From Ruminococcus flavefaciens (GTDB taxonomy: Bacteria; Bacillota; Clostridia; Oscillospirales; Ruminococcaceae): 50,455 nucleotides of DNA. The position numbers and the translations under genes are program-made. The stretch is from the NCBI GenBank assembly GCA_902777125.1, contig CACYSQ010000014.1:1-50455 (forward strand), read 5' to 3'. Shown here in pieces: positions 7,590-17,147 of the stretch. The notes below the pieces were generated by a model, which was not told the DNA's origin, ran no database searches, and saw nothing but the letters and a program-made list of their open reading frames with translations. How positions within the stretch are numbered: the first letter of the stretch is position 1; each line of letters opens with the position of its first letter.

Positions 7590-8621
7590 ATGGAATTACT
7601 GAAATCCGATTTTTACTATGAACTGCCGGAGGAGCTCATCGCTCAGACGCCGGTCGAACCGCGAAGCGCCTCGCGCATGATGTGCGTTGACCGTAAGTCC
7701 GGCGCGATAACTCACGACCACTTCTATAATCTATGCGCTCACCTTAAAGAGGGTGACTTGCTCGTTATGAACGATTCGAGAGTTATCCCTGCAAGGCTCT
7801 ACGGCGAAAAAATAAGCAATCAGACCTTCATCGAATTCCTTCTGCTTGAACAGAAGGGCGACAAGCTGTGGGAGATAATCTGCCGTCCGGGAAAAAAGGC
7901 TAAGGTCGGCACAAGATTCAGCTTCGGCGGCGGACGTCTTATCGCAGAGGTGGTCGAGGTCAAGGACGACGGCAACCGGATCGTCCGGTTCGAGTGCGAG
8001 GGCAACTTCTTCACGGCTCTTGAGGACGTCGGACAGATGCCGCTTCCGCCTTACATCACCGCAAAGCTCGAGGACAAGGAGCGTTACCAGACCGTGTATT
8101 CGCGCGAGCTCGGTTCAGCCGCAGCTCCGACTGCCGGACTGCACTTCACTCCGGAGCTTCTCGATGAACTGCATAAAAAAGGCATAAAGACCGCTTTTGT
8201 AACACTCCACGTCGGGCTCGGAACGTTCCGTCCGGTCAAGGAGGAGAACGTCCTCGACCACAAAATGCACAGCGAGCATTATTTCCTGCCGGAGGAGACC
8301 GCTGACCTCATCAGCGAGACAAAGAAAAACGGCGGAAGGGTCATTGCGGTCGGCACTACTACCTGCCGTACCCTCGAGAGCGTTGCAAGCTTCTGCGGCG
8401 GTATTAAGGCGAGCGAGGGCTATACGGACATCTTCATCTATCCCGGCTATGAGTTCAAATGTATAGACGGTCTCATAACGAATTTTCACCTGCCGGAGAG
8501 CACTCTAATCATGCTCGTTTCGGCGTTTATGGGCTATGATAACACAATGAATGCTTACAAGAAGGCTGTTGAGGAACGCTACCGTTTCTTCAGCTTCGGT
8601 GACAGTATGTTTATAATATGA
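7590..8621 (+). CDS. queA: tRNA preQ1(34) S-adenosylmethionine ribosyltransferase-isomerase
   Basis: QueA transfers the ribosyl part of S-adenosylmethionine to preQ1 in the wobble position of tRNA, giving epoxyqueuosine. The 343-residue protein is full length, with the family stretches [45 protein letters not shown] and [10 protein letters not shown], and ends with the [19 protein letters not shown] region. It follows the AlkD-like gene by 4 bp and precedes tgt, which supplies its tRNA substrate. Confidence 0.96.
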   Translation: MELLKSDFYYELPEELIAQTPVEPRSASRMMCVDRKSGAITHDHFYNLCAHLKEGDLLVMNDSRVIPARLYGEKISNQTFIEFLLLEQKGDKLWEIICRPGKKAKVGTRFSFGGGRLIAEVVEVKDDGNRIVRFECEGNFFTALEDVGQMPLPPYITAKLEDKERYQTVYSRELGSAAAPTAGLHFTPELLDELHKKGIKTAFVTLHVGLGTFRPVKEENVLDHKMHSEHYFLPEETADLISETKKNGGRVIAVGTTTCRTLESVASFCGGIKASEGYTDIFIYPGYEFKCIDGLITNFHLPESTLIMLVSAFMGYDNTMNAYKKAVEERYRFFSFGDSMFII

Positions 8622-8646
8622 TCTGACTAAGGAGAAAAAAAGGAAA

Positions 8647-9021
8647 ATGGAATTGGAGCTTAATGATTTTTTCAGAGGAATTATTGACTATGAGGAAGGA
8701 CCTATCGTCATCTGCAACCTTGATTACCGGATAATCTACGAGAACCATATTGCCGGCAATTTTTATTCAAAGGAGGGACCTATCCGCGGAAAACTGCTCA
8801 GTTCCCTTCTTGACGAGGAGAAAATGAGCAGGGTGATAATGTGCGTTGAGTGGTTCAAGGAGGACAAAAGGAACAATAAGGTCTTTGCTCTGCACGACAA
8901 TAAAAACAATATGGATATGTATATACTTGCCATAAGGAACACAAACGGTGAGCTCATCGGCTTCTACGGACGCCGTGAGGACAGAAATCCCGATCCGGGA
9001 GAGCCGTTTGATTTTGATTGA
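8647..9021 (+). CDS. Small PAS-domain protein
   Basis: A 124-residue soluble protein that looks like a lone PAS domain: VICNLDYRIIYENHIAGNFY at the N-terminal strand-helix, and a C-terminal MYILAIRNTNGELIGFYGRRED, the usual PAS end. No output domain is attached. It lies between queA and tgt with its own AAGGAGAAAAAAAGG upstream. Ligand and partner are unknown; a link with queuosine synthesis is suggested only by position. Confidence 0.65.
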   Translation: MELELNDFFRGIIDYEEGPIVICNLDYRIIYENHIAGNFYSKEGPIRGKLLSSLLDEEKMSRVIMCVEWFKEDKRNNKVFALHDNKNNMDMYILAIRNTNGELIGFYGRREDRNPDPGEPFDFD

Positions 9022-9064
9022 TGAGGAATACGCATTACGAATTTTGAATTATAAAGGAGCGACT

Positions 9065-10201
9065 ATGTTTACTCTTTTCAAGACTGAAAACAAAGCACGC
9101 AGGGGACAGTTCGAGACTGTTCACGGCACCTTCCAGACGCCATGCTTCATGAATGTCGGAACTGCCGCAGCTATCAAGGGAGGAATATCCTCCGTTGACC
9201 TCAAGGGACTTAAAACTCAGGTCGAGCTGTGCAATACCTATCATCTGCATCTGCGTCCCGGCGACCACATCATCAAGCAGATGGGCGGTCTGCACAGGTT
9301 CATGAACTGGGACAAGCCCATTCTCACAGACAGCGGCGGCTTTCAGGTCTTTTCCCTCGCAAAGCTCCGCAAAATAAAGGAGGAGGGCGTTTACTTCGCC
9401 TCCCATATCGACGGAAAACGCATCTTCATGGGTCCCGAGGAGAGTATGCAGATACAGTCGAACCTCGGCTCGACCATAGCTATGGCTTTCGACGAATGCG
9501 TGGAAAATCCTGCCCCGAGGAAGTACGTTCAGGCTTCCGTCGAGCGCACGACACGCTGGCTGCTGAGGTGCAAGGAGGAAATGGCAAGGCTCAACAGCCT
9601 TCCGGACACGATAAACAAGCACCAGATGCTTTTCGGCATCGGTCAGGGCTCGACCTACGACGACCTCCGCATCGAGCACATGGAAACTATCGCGAAGCTT
9701 GACCTTGACGGCTACGCTATCGGCGGACTTGCGGTCGGTGAGCCGACCGAGGAGATGTACCGCATAATCGACGTTGTAGAGCCTTATATGCCGGTCAACA
9801 AGCCGCGTTACCTCATGGGTGTGGGAACTCCCTCCAACATCATCGAGGCTGTTGCAAGGGGAATTGATATGTTCGACTGCGTAATGCCGAGCCGCAATGC
9901 CCGTCACGCCACCGTTTTCACATGGAACGGCATCATGCACCTCGGAAACAAGCAGTACGAGACCGACCCGCGACCCGTTGACGAGCACTGCGACTGTCCC
10001 ACCTGCCGGAACTTCTCACGCGCTTACGTCCGCCACCTTTTCAAGGCGAACGAGCAGCTTGCGGGACGTCTTGCGGTACAGCACAACCTCTACTTCTACA
10101 ACACGCTCACCGAGAAGATAAGGGAAGCTCTCGACGAGGGACGCTTTGAACAGTTCAGGCGGCACTATTCGGAGCTGCTTGCCTCCCACGCAAAGGACTG
10201 A
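9065..10201 (+). CDS. tgt: tRNA-guanine(34) transglycosylase
   Basis: Tgt swaps guanine 34 of GUN-anticodon tRNAs for preQ1, the step before QueA. The 378-residue protein has the catalytic-site stretches LTDSGGFQVFSLAK and AFDEC, the GGLAVGEP substrate loop, MPSRNARHATVFT, and the zinc site CDCPTC followed by an RHLF histidine. The start was set by AAAGGAGC seven bases upstream of the ATG; the frame is open further upstream but overlaps the PAS gene and lacks similarity. Confidence 0.96.
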   Translation: MFTLFKTENKARRGQFETVHGTFQTPCFMNVGTAAAIKGGISSVDLKGLKTQVELCNTYHLHLRPGDHIIKQMGGLHRFMNWDKPILTDSGGFQVFSLAKLRKIKEEGVYFASHIDGKRIFMGPEESMQIQSNLGSTIAMAFDECVENPAPRKYVQASVERTTRWLLRCKEEMARLNSLPDTINKHQMLFGIGQGSTYDDLRIEHMETIAKLDLDGYAIGGLAVGEPTEEMYRIIDVVEPYMPVNKPRYLMGVGTPSNIIEAVARGIDMFDCVMPSRNARHATVFTWNGIMHLGNKQYETDPRPVDEHCDCPTCRNFSRAYVRHLFKANEQLAGRLAVQHNLYFYNTLTEKIREALDEGRFEQFRRHYSELLASHAKD

Positions 10202-10209
10202 GGTGACGT

Positions 10210-10977
10210 ATGAGCGGATACAGCGCATTTGCGCGTTATTACGACGAGCTCACCGCCAATATCGACTACAGAAAGCGCGGTATGTACTTCCACGATATCA
10301 TCAGGAGGTTCAGGGACGCGGAGGGCGGCATACTCCTTGACCTTGCCTGCGGAACAGGCAGTATCTCGGAGGTAATGGCAGGTCTCGGCTATGACGTCAT
10401 CGGCGTGGACAACTCGGAGGAAATGCTCGGCATCGCCCTCGACAAGAAGTTCGACAGCGGACTGAACATTCAGTACCTCTGTCAGGATATGCGGAGGCTC
10501 GATATGTTCGGCACGGTCGATATCGTCATCTGTGCCCTCGACAGCATAAACCACCTTTCCAGCCTTGAGGACGTCGGAAAGGTGTTCGGACATGCGGCGT
10601 TCTTCTCCGAGGTAGGCGGACTGTTCATCTTCGATGTGAACACCCTCTACAAACACCGGAATATCCTCGCAAACAACACCTTCACCTATGAGACGGACAA
10701 CGTCTACTGCGTGTGGGAGAATACCCTCGTTCCCGAGACGGACGAGGTGAAGATGAACCTCGAATTCTTCGAGCGTGAGGAGAACGGCTTGTGGTCGCGC
10801 AGCTCGGACGGCTTCTCCGAGAAGGCTTACTCCGAGGAGGACATCGAGCGTCTGCTTGCGGAGAACGGCTATGAGCTGCTTGCAAAGTACGGCGACGATA
10901 CCTTTGACGCACCCAAGCCCGATTCGCAGCGCATAGTCTATGCGGCAAGGTGCATACGGAACGGACAGACAGTTTAA
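10210..10977 (+). CDS. SAM-dependent class I methyltransferase
   Basis: A 255-residue Rossmann-fold methyltransferase. Motif I is LLDLACGTGSISEVMAG, followed by DVIGVDNSEEML and the acidic loop DIVICALDSINHL. The C-terminal part (VWENTLVPETDEVKMNLEFF) matches a common Firmicutes group that is usually annotated only as class I SAM-dependent methyltransferase. Substrate unknown. It starts 8 bp after tgt (RBS GAGGTGACGT overlaps the tgt end), so it is cotranscribed with the queuosine genes. Confidence 0.85.
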   Translation: MSGYSAFARYYDELTANIDYRKRGMYFHDIIRRFRDAEGGILLDLACGTGSISEVMAGLGYDVIGVDNSEEMLGIALDKKFDSGLNIQYLCQDMRRLDMFGTVDIVICALDSINHLSSLEDVGKVFGHAAFFSEVGGLFIFDVNTLYKHRNILANNTFTYETDNVYCVWENTLVPETDEVKMNLEFFEREENGLWSRSSDGFSEKAYSEEDIERLLAENGYELLAKYGDDTFDAPKPDSQRIVYAARCIRNGQTV

Positions 10978-10980
10978 TTA

Positions 10981-11134
10981 GCTATTAGCTGTAGGGGCGC
11001 ATTCCGTGAGCCCGTGCCGTCTGTTTAATTCGGAATTATTGAAATCGCTGACGAACCCTTGTAGGGGCTGATGCCTGCATCAGCCCGCGATAACAATAAT
11101 AAACCGGTGGGGCGATGTAGGCATCGCCCCCTAC
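10981..11134. repeat. Cluster of three GTAGGGG hairpin repeats
   Basis: Starts with a GCTATTAGC box, then GTAGGGG elements at 10991-11013 (decayed stem), 11061-11086 (stem GGGGCTGATGC/GCATCAGCCC) and, inverted, 11109-11134 (GGGGCGATG/CATCGCCCC then CTAC). The tags agree but the stems differ while remaining self-complementary. They fill the gap before hslO. Confidence 0.8.
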
Positions 11135-11195
11135 ACTCGAACCGTCCCCGTCAGGGGACACCGCAATTATGAATTATACAGATCGGAGGTCAATT

Positions 11196-12071
11196 ATGGG
11201 AAAGCTTTACAGGGCTATTTCCGCGGACGGCTCGGCATTTGCCGAGGTTCTGGACGCTAAGGATATAGTTTCCGAAATAGAACGCATACACAAGACATCA
11301 GCTGTCATTACGGCAGGGCTCGGCAGGCTCAGCATTGCCGCCTCCCTCATGGGCTATATGCTCAAAGGTGACGGCGATACGGTTACTCTCCGCGTTGACG
11401 GAGGAGGACCTGCCGGACAGCTCGTTGCGGTCGCCGACAACTGGGGAAACGTCAAGAGCTGCGTGAACAATCCGGTCGTTGAGATACCGCTCAACGCTCA
11501 GGGCAAGCTCGATGTCGGCGGTGCTGTCGGCAGGGACGGTACCCTCTCCGTGGTCAAGGACCTCGGACTGAAAGAGCCCTACGTCGGCGTTATACCGCTT
11601 GTTTCCGGCGAGATCGCGGAGGATATAGCCTCCTACTATGCCACAAGCGAACAGATACCGACCGTTTGCAGCCTCGGTGTGCTCGTCAATCCAGACCTGA
11701 CCGTCCGTGCAGCAGGCGGTTACCTTGTGCAGCTCCTTCCGTTCGCGGACGAGAAGTGCATCGACACTATCGAGAAGAACGTTGCCGCTATGAAGCCTGT
11801 TTCCGCGCTTCTGGACGAGGGGAAGTCCCCGGAGGAGATAGCGGATATGCTGCTTTCGGGACTTGAACCCAATGAGCTCGACACTGCCGAGCCGGTCTAC
11901 GGCTGTGACTGCTCGCGCGAGAGAACTGAGCGCATTCTCATCAGCATCGGCATGGACGAACTGCAAAAAATAGCCGACGAGGGCAAGGATACCGCGGTAT
12001 GCTGCCATTTCTGCGGCAAGGAGTACGTTTTTACGCCCGATGATATCAGGGGGCTTATGGAGAAAATATGA
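11196..12071 (+). CDS. hslO: Hsp33 redox-regulated chaperone
   Basis: Hsp33 is a cytoplasmic holdase switched on by oxidative unfolding. The 291-residue protein has the N-terminal Hsp33 core (for example RLSIAASLMGYMLKGDGDTVTLRVDG) and the C-terminal zinc/redox switch with four cysteines, CDC and CHFC, the motif that binds Zn when reduced. The start MGKLYRAIS was chosen because GGAGG lies 6-7 bases upstream. The stop overlaps the start of gph by 4 bases (ATGA). Confidence 0.95.
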   Translation: MGKLYRAISADGSAFAEVLDAKDIVSEIERIHKTSAVITAGLGRLSIAASLMGYMLKGDGDTVTLRVDGGGPAGQLVAVADNWGNVKSCVNNPVVEIPLNAQGKLDVGGAVGRDGTLSVVKDLGLKEPYVGVIPLVSGEIAEDIASYYATSEQIPTVCSLGVLVNPDLTVRAAGGYLVQLLPFADEKCIDTIEKNVAAMKPVSALLDEGKSPEEIADMLLSGLEPNELDTAEPVYGCDCSRERTERILISIGMDELQKIADEGKDTAVCCHFCGKEYVFTPDDIRGLMEKI

Positions 12072-12727
12072 AGTTAGCAGTATTTGACCTCGACGGTACT
12101 ATCGCGGACACCCTCTGCGACCTTGCGGACGCTGTGAACGCCGGACTGCGTGAAATGGGCAATCCGGAGCATAGCTATGAGGAGTACCGCTATATGGTCG
12201 GGAACGGTGCCGCGAAGCTCTGTTACAGGGCACTTCCCGATGATATGAAGGGCGAACAGGAGCATCTCAGGGAGCTTTTCAGCCGGTATTACGGCGAGCA
12301 TTTCCTTGACAAGACGAGGCTGTATGACGGCATGGCGGAGGTCATGCGGGAGCTTTCGGAAAGGGGAGTGCTGCTCGCTGTCGCGACTAACAAGCCGCAG
12401 GATTTCGCACAGCAGATGATAGCGGAGCTCCTTCCGGGAACTGACTTCGTGAAAGTGCTCGGAGGCTGTCCGCCGCGTCCGATAAAGCCCGATCCTGCGA
12501 TAATCAGGGAGATAACCGCGGCACTTCCGGAGGGCGAAGTGTCCGCTTACATGATAGGGGACAGCAACGTCGATATGGAGACCGCGTACAACGCCGGTAT
12601 GACCGGGATAGGCTGTGCGTGGGGATTTCGCGGACGGGAAGAGCTTGAACGTGCCGGTGCGGACTTTATAGCCGAAAAGCCGGAGGATATTCTTGCTTTT
12701 ATAACGGACACTACAATTATGAATTGA
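12068..12727 (+). CDS. HAD hydrolase, phosphoglycolate phosphatase type
   Basis: A 219-residue HAD phosphatase with all four motifs: FDLDGTIADT (nucleophile Asp and acid Asp), VATNKPQ, KPDPAI and MIGDSNVDMETAYNAG. The helical cap between motifs I and II is of the Gph/PGP subfamily, which hydrolyses phosphoglycolate; other small phosphate esters are possible. Translationally coupled to hslO by an ATGA overlap. Confidence 0.85.
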   Translation: MKLAVFDLDGTIADTLCDLADAVNAGLREMGNPEHSYEEYRYMVGNGAAKLCYRALPDDMKGEQEHLRELFSRYYGEHFLDKTRLYDGMAEVMRELSERGVLLAVATNKPQDFAQQMIAELLPGTDFVKVLGGCPPRPIKPDPAIIREITAALPEGEVSAYMIGDSNVDMETAYNAGMTGIGCAWGFRGREELERAGADFIAEKPEDILAFITDTTIMN

Positions 12728-12729
12728 GC

Positions 12730-12784
12730 GGGCGGATAATATCCGCCCCAACAATAAAAGGGACGCATATGGCGTCCCCTTTTA
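12730..12784 (+). terminator. Repeat hairpin plus terminator after gph
   Basis: First GGGCGGATA/TATCCGCCC (12730-12748), a relative of the GTAGGGG hairpins without the tag, then GGGACGC/GCGTCCC (12760-12778) flanked by AAAA and TTTT. The second is a bidirectional terminator serving both gph and the convergent EAL gene. Confidence 0.8.
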
Positions 12785-14737
12785 TTTTTCTATGAGCTTT
12801 ATGAATTCGTCCTTGGGGAGGGGCTTTGAGAAGAAGAAGCCTTGCAGGTAATTGCAGCCGAGCTCCCGGAGGATCTCTATCTGAGCCTCGGTCTCGACGC
12901 CCTCCATGAGAGCTTTTTTCCGCATTTCGTGTACCATTTCGATCGAGGTCCTGAGCAGCGTCATGCCGAGCTCGCTCTTTTCGGCGTTCCACAGGACGCT
13001 CTTGTCGATCTTGATGATATCCGCGCCGAGTGAGAACAGCGAGGTCATATTGGAATAGCCGGTCCCGTAGTCGTCGATCGAGAACTGGAAGCCCTCATTT
13101 TTGAGCTGTTCGATGACATTTGCGAGCTGATTGTAGTCCCTTGCCGCAACGGATTCGGTTATCTCGAAATTTATCATCTTCTTGCGGACGCCTGCCGATT
13201 CGACGATGCCGCTGACGTATTCCGCAAAGCCCTCCTTCATGCACTCTAGCACCGAGAGGTTGACGTTGATGCAGTCCATGCCGTTTTTCTGAGGAATACC
13301 CGTGAGAATGAACTTGCAGACCTCTCTCAGCACGAATTCGTCGAGCTCGTCTATCATGCCGAGCTGTTCAGCGATAGGAATGAACTCGTCCGGATAGATC
13401 ATGCCCAATTCCTTGTCGTGCATTCTCAGCAGAGCCTCAGCGCCGTGAAGAGTGCGGTTGATATTGTAGGTCGGCTGGTAGTAGACCTCGAAGCTGCCCT
13501 CCGCAAGACCGCGTGTCACAGCCTTTTCGACGGCGGCACGGCGTATCAGGCAGTCGAGTGAGCTGCCGCTGATTATTGGTTCCTGCATCTTTTCGGGGAT
13601 AGGACATTCCGCGAAGTAGACTATCTCCTCGACCGTTTTTGCACGTTCGGGTGAGCTTATAATGAGAATCCTCGATGTGAGGCGGAAGTCGCTGCCGTTG
13701 ATGTTCCAGGGCTGCTGGAAGCGGGCGGTAATGGTCTGAGCGATCGCCTCCGCATCGCTGTCCGAGTAGTTATACAGCGTGAGGGCAAATCTTCCGTGAC
13801 CTATGGAATAAATGTAGTATCTCTGAATGACCGTGCCGAGGTAATCCGATACCGCAAGGCTAATATCCTCGCGGTGGAGTCTTCCGGAAACGATTGTATT
13901 TGCCGATCTGTCGAAGTGTATGCCGCGCAGGATTATCGTCTTTACGTGTATGCGGTTCCTGAGAGTTGCGGTGAGGTCGAGGGAGAAAGCAGCGGAATTA
14001 TAGACGTTCATCTCAACGTTCTTGCGGTCGTCCTCGTTTTCGATAAAGAGGAGGGCACCGGTGAAGGAGAGAGCCTCCAGGAGGACCTCGATGCGGTAGT
14101 TTTGGGCGAAGAGCTGGACGGTAATGCCTGTACCGGCGAGCAGGAAGCATATCGCGATAGACCGCTTGCGTCCCTTTGAGAGGATATTCCACGACATCAT
14201 TACAAGAATAAATGCGGCTATCATCCATATTCCCGAGAGCGCATAGATGAATATGTATTCGCCCCATGCACGGTGGAAGTCCCTGTTGTCATCGTAGTAC
14301 CAGCACCATTCGGTAAGCGGGTTGAGGGCGATGAAAACTTCAGTGACAGCGACCACGATACTCGGCAGTATGCTCCATAAGAATTCACCTGTTGTGCTTC
14401 CGGGCTTTCGGTGGAAGCCGAGCCCTACGGAACGTCCTATCAGGAATGAAACGTAGCAGCACAGCATAGGCGCCAGCAGGCTGTGGCAGAGGAAGTAGAC
14501 ATAATTTGCCACTCGCTGTATCATGAATGCCGTATCGGAGGTCCCGCTTTCTGCGGAGTAGCCGATATCGAAGAGCTCACTGAGCGAATTTACAGAAAGC
14601 AGCAGGAGGAGCGTTATATATACACGGTTCTGAGGCTTGCCGGTGTGGCCGTCCATGATAGTATAAACGAGGTTAGTGATACAGATGAGCAATGCAGCAA
14701 GAATAAGCCCGAAGTCAGTGCTTGTATAGGTTATCAC
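12782..14737 (-). CDS. Membrane EAL-domain c-di-GMP phosphodiesterase
   Basis: A 651-residue protein with about seven hydrophobic N-terminal segments (residues 1-230), a middle region resembling a degenerate GGDEF domain (GHGRF where GGDEF is expected), and a C-terminal EAL domain. EAL motifs look catalytically complete: YQPTYN, EALLRMHD, NVNLSV, FEITES, IDDYGTGYSN, IKIDKS, EGVET and LQGFFFSKPL. It should hydrolyse cyclic di-GMP to pGpG. The start is GTG with GGGGGCGG upstream. An HD-GYP protein is encoded at 32877, so two phosphodiesterase families occur in this window. Confidence 0.9.
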   Translation of the reverse strand: MITYTSTDFGLILAALLICITNLVYTIMDGHTGKPQNRVYITLLLLLSVNSLSELFDIGYSAESGTSDTAFMIQRVANYVYFLCHSLLAPMLCCYVSFLIGRSVGLGFHRKPGSTTGEFLWSILPSIVVAVTEVFIALNPLTEWCWYYDDNRDFHRAWGEYIFIYALSGIWMIAAFILVMMSWNILSKGRKRSIAICFLLAGTGITVQLFAQNYRIEVLLEALSFTGALLFIENEDDRKNVEMNVYNSAAFSLDLTATLRNRIHVKTIILRGIHFDRSANTIVSGRLHREDISLAVSDYLGTVIQRYYIYSIGHGRFALTLYNYSDSDAEAIAQTITARFQQPWNINGSDFRLTSRILIISSPERAKTVEEIVYFAECPIPEKMQEPIISGSSLDCLIRRAAVEKAVTRGLAEGSFEVYYQPTYNINRTLHGAEALLRMHDKELGMIYPDEFIPIAEQLGMIDELDEFVLREVCKFILTGIPQKNGMDCINVNLSVLECMKEGFAEYVSGIVESAGVRKKMINFEITESVAARDYNQLANVIEQLKNEGFQFSIDDYGTGYSNMTSLFSLGADIIKIDKSVLWNAEKSELGMTLLRTSIEMVHEMRKKALMEGVETEAQIEILRELGCNYLQGFFFSKPLPKDEFIKLIEK

Positions 14738-14781
14738 GGCTGCCGCCCCCTTTCATATCGTTCAATAATAAACTTTCTACC

Positions 14782-14811
14782 ATTATATCATAAAAATATA
14801 ACTATTGTCAA
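14782..14811 (-). promoter_or_regulatory. Promoter of the EAL gene
   Basis: On the minus strand TTGACA (14806-14811), 18-bp spacer, TATAAT (14782-14787). It is back to back with the plus-strand promoter at 14841. Confidence 0.85.
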
Positions 14812-14840
14812 GACTTTTGTTGCTGTTTTATAAATTTCTG

Positions 14841-14869
14841 TTGACAATCCGGAAAGAATATGTTAAAAT
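14841..14869 (+). promoter_or_regulatory. Promoter of the dockerin gene
   Basis: TTGACA (14841-14846), 17-bp spacer, TAAAAT (14864-14869), about 60 bp before the AAAGGAGG ribosome binding site of the dockerin gene. Confidence 0.85.
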
Positions 14870-14929
14870 GATGGTAGCAATTCGGCGTGAAAGTACGCTG
14901 TTAAGTGACATTATAAAGGAGGTCTGTTT

Positions 14930-16858
14930 ATGAAGAAGATCAGAGCTGCCGCAGCCGCGGTTTCATTATGCCTTGCAGCCGGTGCTGTTACCGGCCCCTT
15001 CCCGTTATCCGCAGGAGATCAGCTCAATGCGGACGCTGCGGAGTATACCTGCATGGATATCGACCCTCTCGAATACACCTATGAGATATATCCGCTCCTT
15101 GAGCCCTTCAACGAATATTTCTTCGTAAAGACCGACAACCCCAACCCGGAATCTTTCAGGTTCTCGGACAAGGATTCCCCTTATTCCGAGACTTCCGTTA
15201 TCTATAACGTTGACTCGGTCTATGCAGATGTCGAATACGAGGACAAGGCTATGTACCGCGTCCCCGGCGGCTATATCTTCAAGAGCTTCACAACGAACGG
15301 CGGCGAGATAACTCTCTAGGTTCAGGAGAAGATCACAAGGGCTGAGTTCAACACCGAGGTCTACGGTGAGCCGAATCCGAAATCTACCGGTTATTCGCCG
15401 TATCACGGTATGCCTGTCGGGACCTATGAGGAGCATATCGAAAACAGTATGTCCTATTACGTCAGGGGCTATTATAAATGGGTGGATTCCGATGTTAAGC
15501 TCACCCTGCCGCCCCTCTGCGACGACTGCGACTACCTCATCAACACCTATGCGACCGGCGAGGGCTTCTTCTCCGACATGAGCGCCGTACAGAGCGGTTT
15601 CTCGTCGATATGCCTCTACAGCGGCTCTTTCATACGCGGAGAGCTCTACCGTACCGGCGAAAGGGGCTGGCGTCTCACGCCGGGCTTCCACGTTGACCAG
15701 AGCTTCTACATATACAGCCCGTATTCCCGCAAGGACAACAAGTCCCTCTTTGCGTCGGCACTGTACCCCTACAGGTACGATTCCCTCGGCTTCCCGGGAA
15801 TGATGGGCTCCGTATCGAAGCGTCTCAGCGATGAATCGACCTACGAATGGAGCAGTTCGAGCCATGCCCACATCATCGTCACCTACAACGGCGAATCCAA
15901 GACCTACGGCGGTCAGGGAAACGGCGAGGGTCAGGGCATTTCCGAGGATAAGCTCACGCATATCTTCAAATTCGGCGATACAAACGAGGCTACTACCCTA
16001 CAGGACGCCAAGGCAAGGCTCATCGAATACGCAAAGGTCGAGATGGATGACGATATCCCCCGTGAGGACGAGCTCACATGGGCAAAGATATACGACGTTG
16101 TCGGCGATGGCGCATGGGTCGATATGGGCAACAGCTTCACCTACCTCTATCAGAAGGACGACAGGGCATCGTTCTCGAATGACGAATGGGGCGTCGGAAA
16201 CAAGCTCTACTGGGGCGGAAGCCTCGGCTACTGCCGCGATACATGGGTGGACGGCAGATACATCGCCAAGACCTTTGTTAAGGGCGCGACCCTCGAAGAC
16301 TATCCCGAAGCCTCTGTCATGCTGACGGAGACCACTGTTCCGGTCATAACCGAATGCAAGAAAAGCTGGGACAGGGAAACGAGCAGCTATGTCTATTCGT
16401 CCGCCGAGGTGGAGGAGACCGTTCAGAAGAATGTGCTGTTCCGCTATGACAAGGAGGAGCAGGTCTGGAAGGCGAATGTTAACTGGGGAGGCTACGACAA
16501 CTCGTTCAGCGCTTTCAAGACTCTCACGGAGCAGGGCATCATAGACGAAAAGTATCTGGGTATGCTCACGCTCACACGCGAGGACGTCGAAAAGATAATC
16601 GCAAACGGCAATACGAACAGGAAACCGGAAAAGGGCTACATCTACGACGGCTATTCTCCGCAGGGAACGCCTTTTGTCAAGGGCGACTGCAACGACGACG
16701 GCGAGTTCACGGTAGCCGACCTCGTGCTGATGCAGAAGTGGCTTCTCGGCACGAATGAGACCGACGTTGAGAACTGGCGGAACGTTGACATGAACTACAA
16801 CAGGAAGCTCGACGTTTACGACCTCTGCCTGCTGAGGCGTATGCTTGTTGAAAGATGA
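14930..16858 (+). pseudogene. Secreted dockerin protein interrupted by an amber codon
   Basis: One reading frame of 643 codons runs from a signal peptide (MKKIRAAAAAVSLCLAAGAV) to a C-terminal type I dockerin, but a TAG at 15317-15319 splits it after residue 129. The frame is open on both sides of the TAG with the same codon style, so this is one substitution, not a frameshift. The dockerin (last 60 residues) has two Ca-binding segments, GDCNDDGEFTVADLVLMQKW and VDMNYNRKLDVYDLCLLRRM, and would attach the protein to a cellulosome scaffold. The 480-residue body is unrecognised. Promoter, AAAGGAGG and terminator are all intact. It may be a recent pseudogene, an assembly error, or a suppressed stop. 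Confidence 0.85.
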
Positions 16859-16862
16859 TACC

Positions 16863-16890
16863 AAAAGGGACGCACTGCGTCCCTTTTCAT
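16863..16890 (+). terminator. Terminator of the dockerin gene
   Basis: Perfect stem AAAAGGGACGC/GCGTCCCTTTT with loop ACT, 5 bases after the stop codon. Confidence 0.92.
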
Positions 16891-16893
16891 TTT

Positions 16894-17045
16894 GTAGGGA
16901 ACGCCGCCTCGGCGTTCCACAGAATAAATGAATAATTTCGGTGTCCGCTTGCGCGGACGGCTCTGAAATAACCGTAGGGGCGGATATTATCCGCCCGCGG
17001 GGCAAAAATCATTGCAGCAGCGATGCGTAGGGGACGGCTCTGATT
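16894..17045. repeat. GTAGGG hairpin repeats
   Basis: GTAGGGAACGCCG..CGGCGTTCC at 16894-16918 (close to the pair in the asd-dapA spacer), GTAGGGGCGGATA..TATCCGCCC at 16974-16996, and a tag-only copy GTAGGGGACGGCTCTG at 17027. GGACGGCTCTGA occurs twice (about 16955 and 17033). The stem at 16974 matches the untagged hairpin at 12730. Confidence 0.8.
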
Positions 17046-17082
17046 ACGAAACAGAAACAAATGGAAAAATTTAATGATATAC

Positions 17083-17111
17083 TTGAAAAGTCCGGCGGTA
17101 TGTGATAAAAT
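17083..17111 (+). promoter_or_regulatory. Promoter of the HExxH lipoprotein gene
   Basis: TTGAAA (17083-17088), 17-bp spacer ending TGTGA, TAAAAT (17106-17111). TGTGATAAAATA is also found before the GH16 gene. Confidence 0.8.
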
Positions 17112-17147
17112 ATAACAGTAAAGTATTACCGCCGCGAAAGGAGAATT

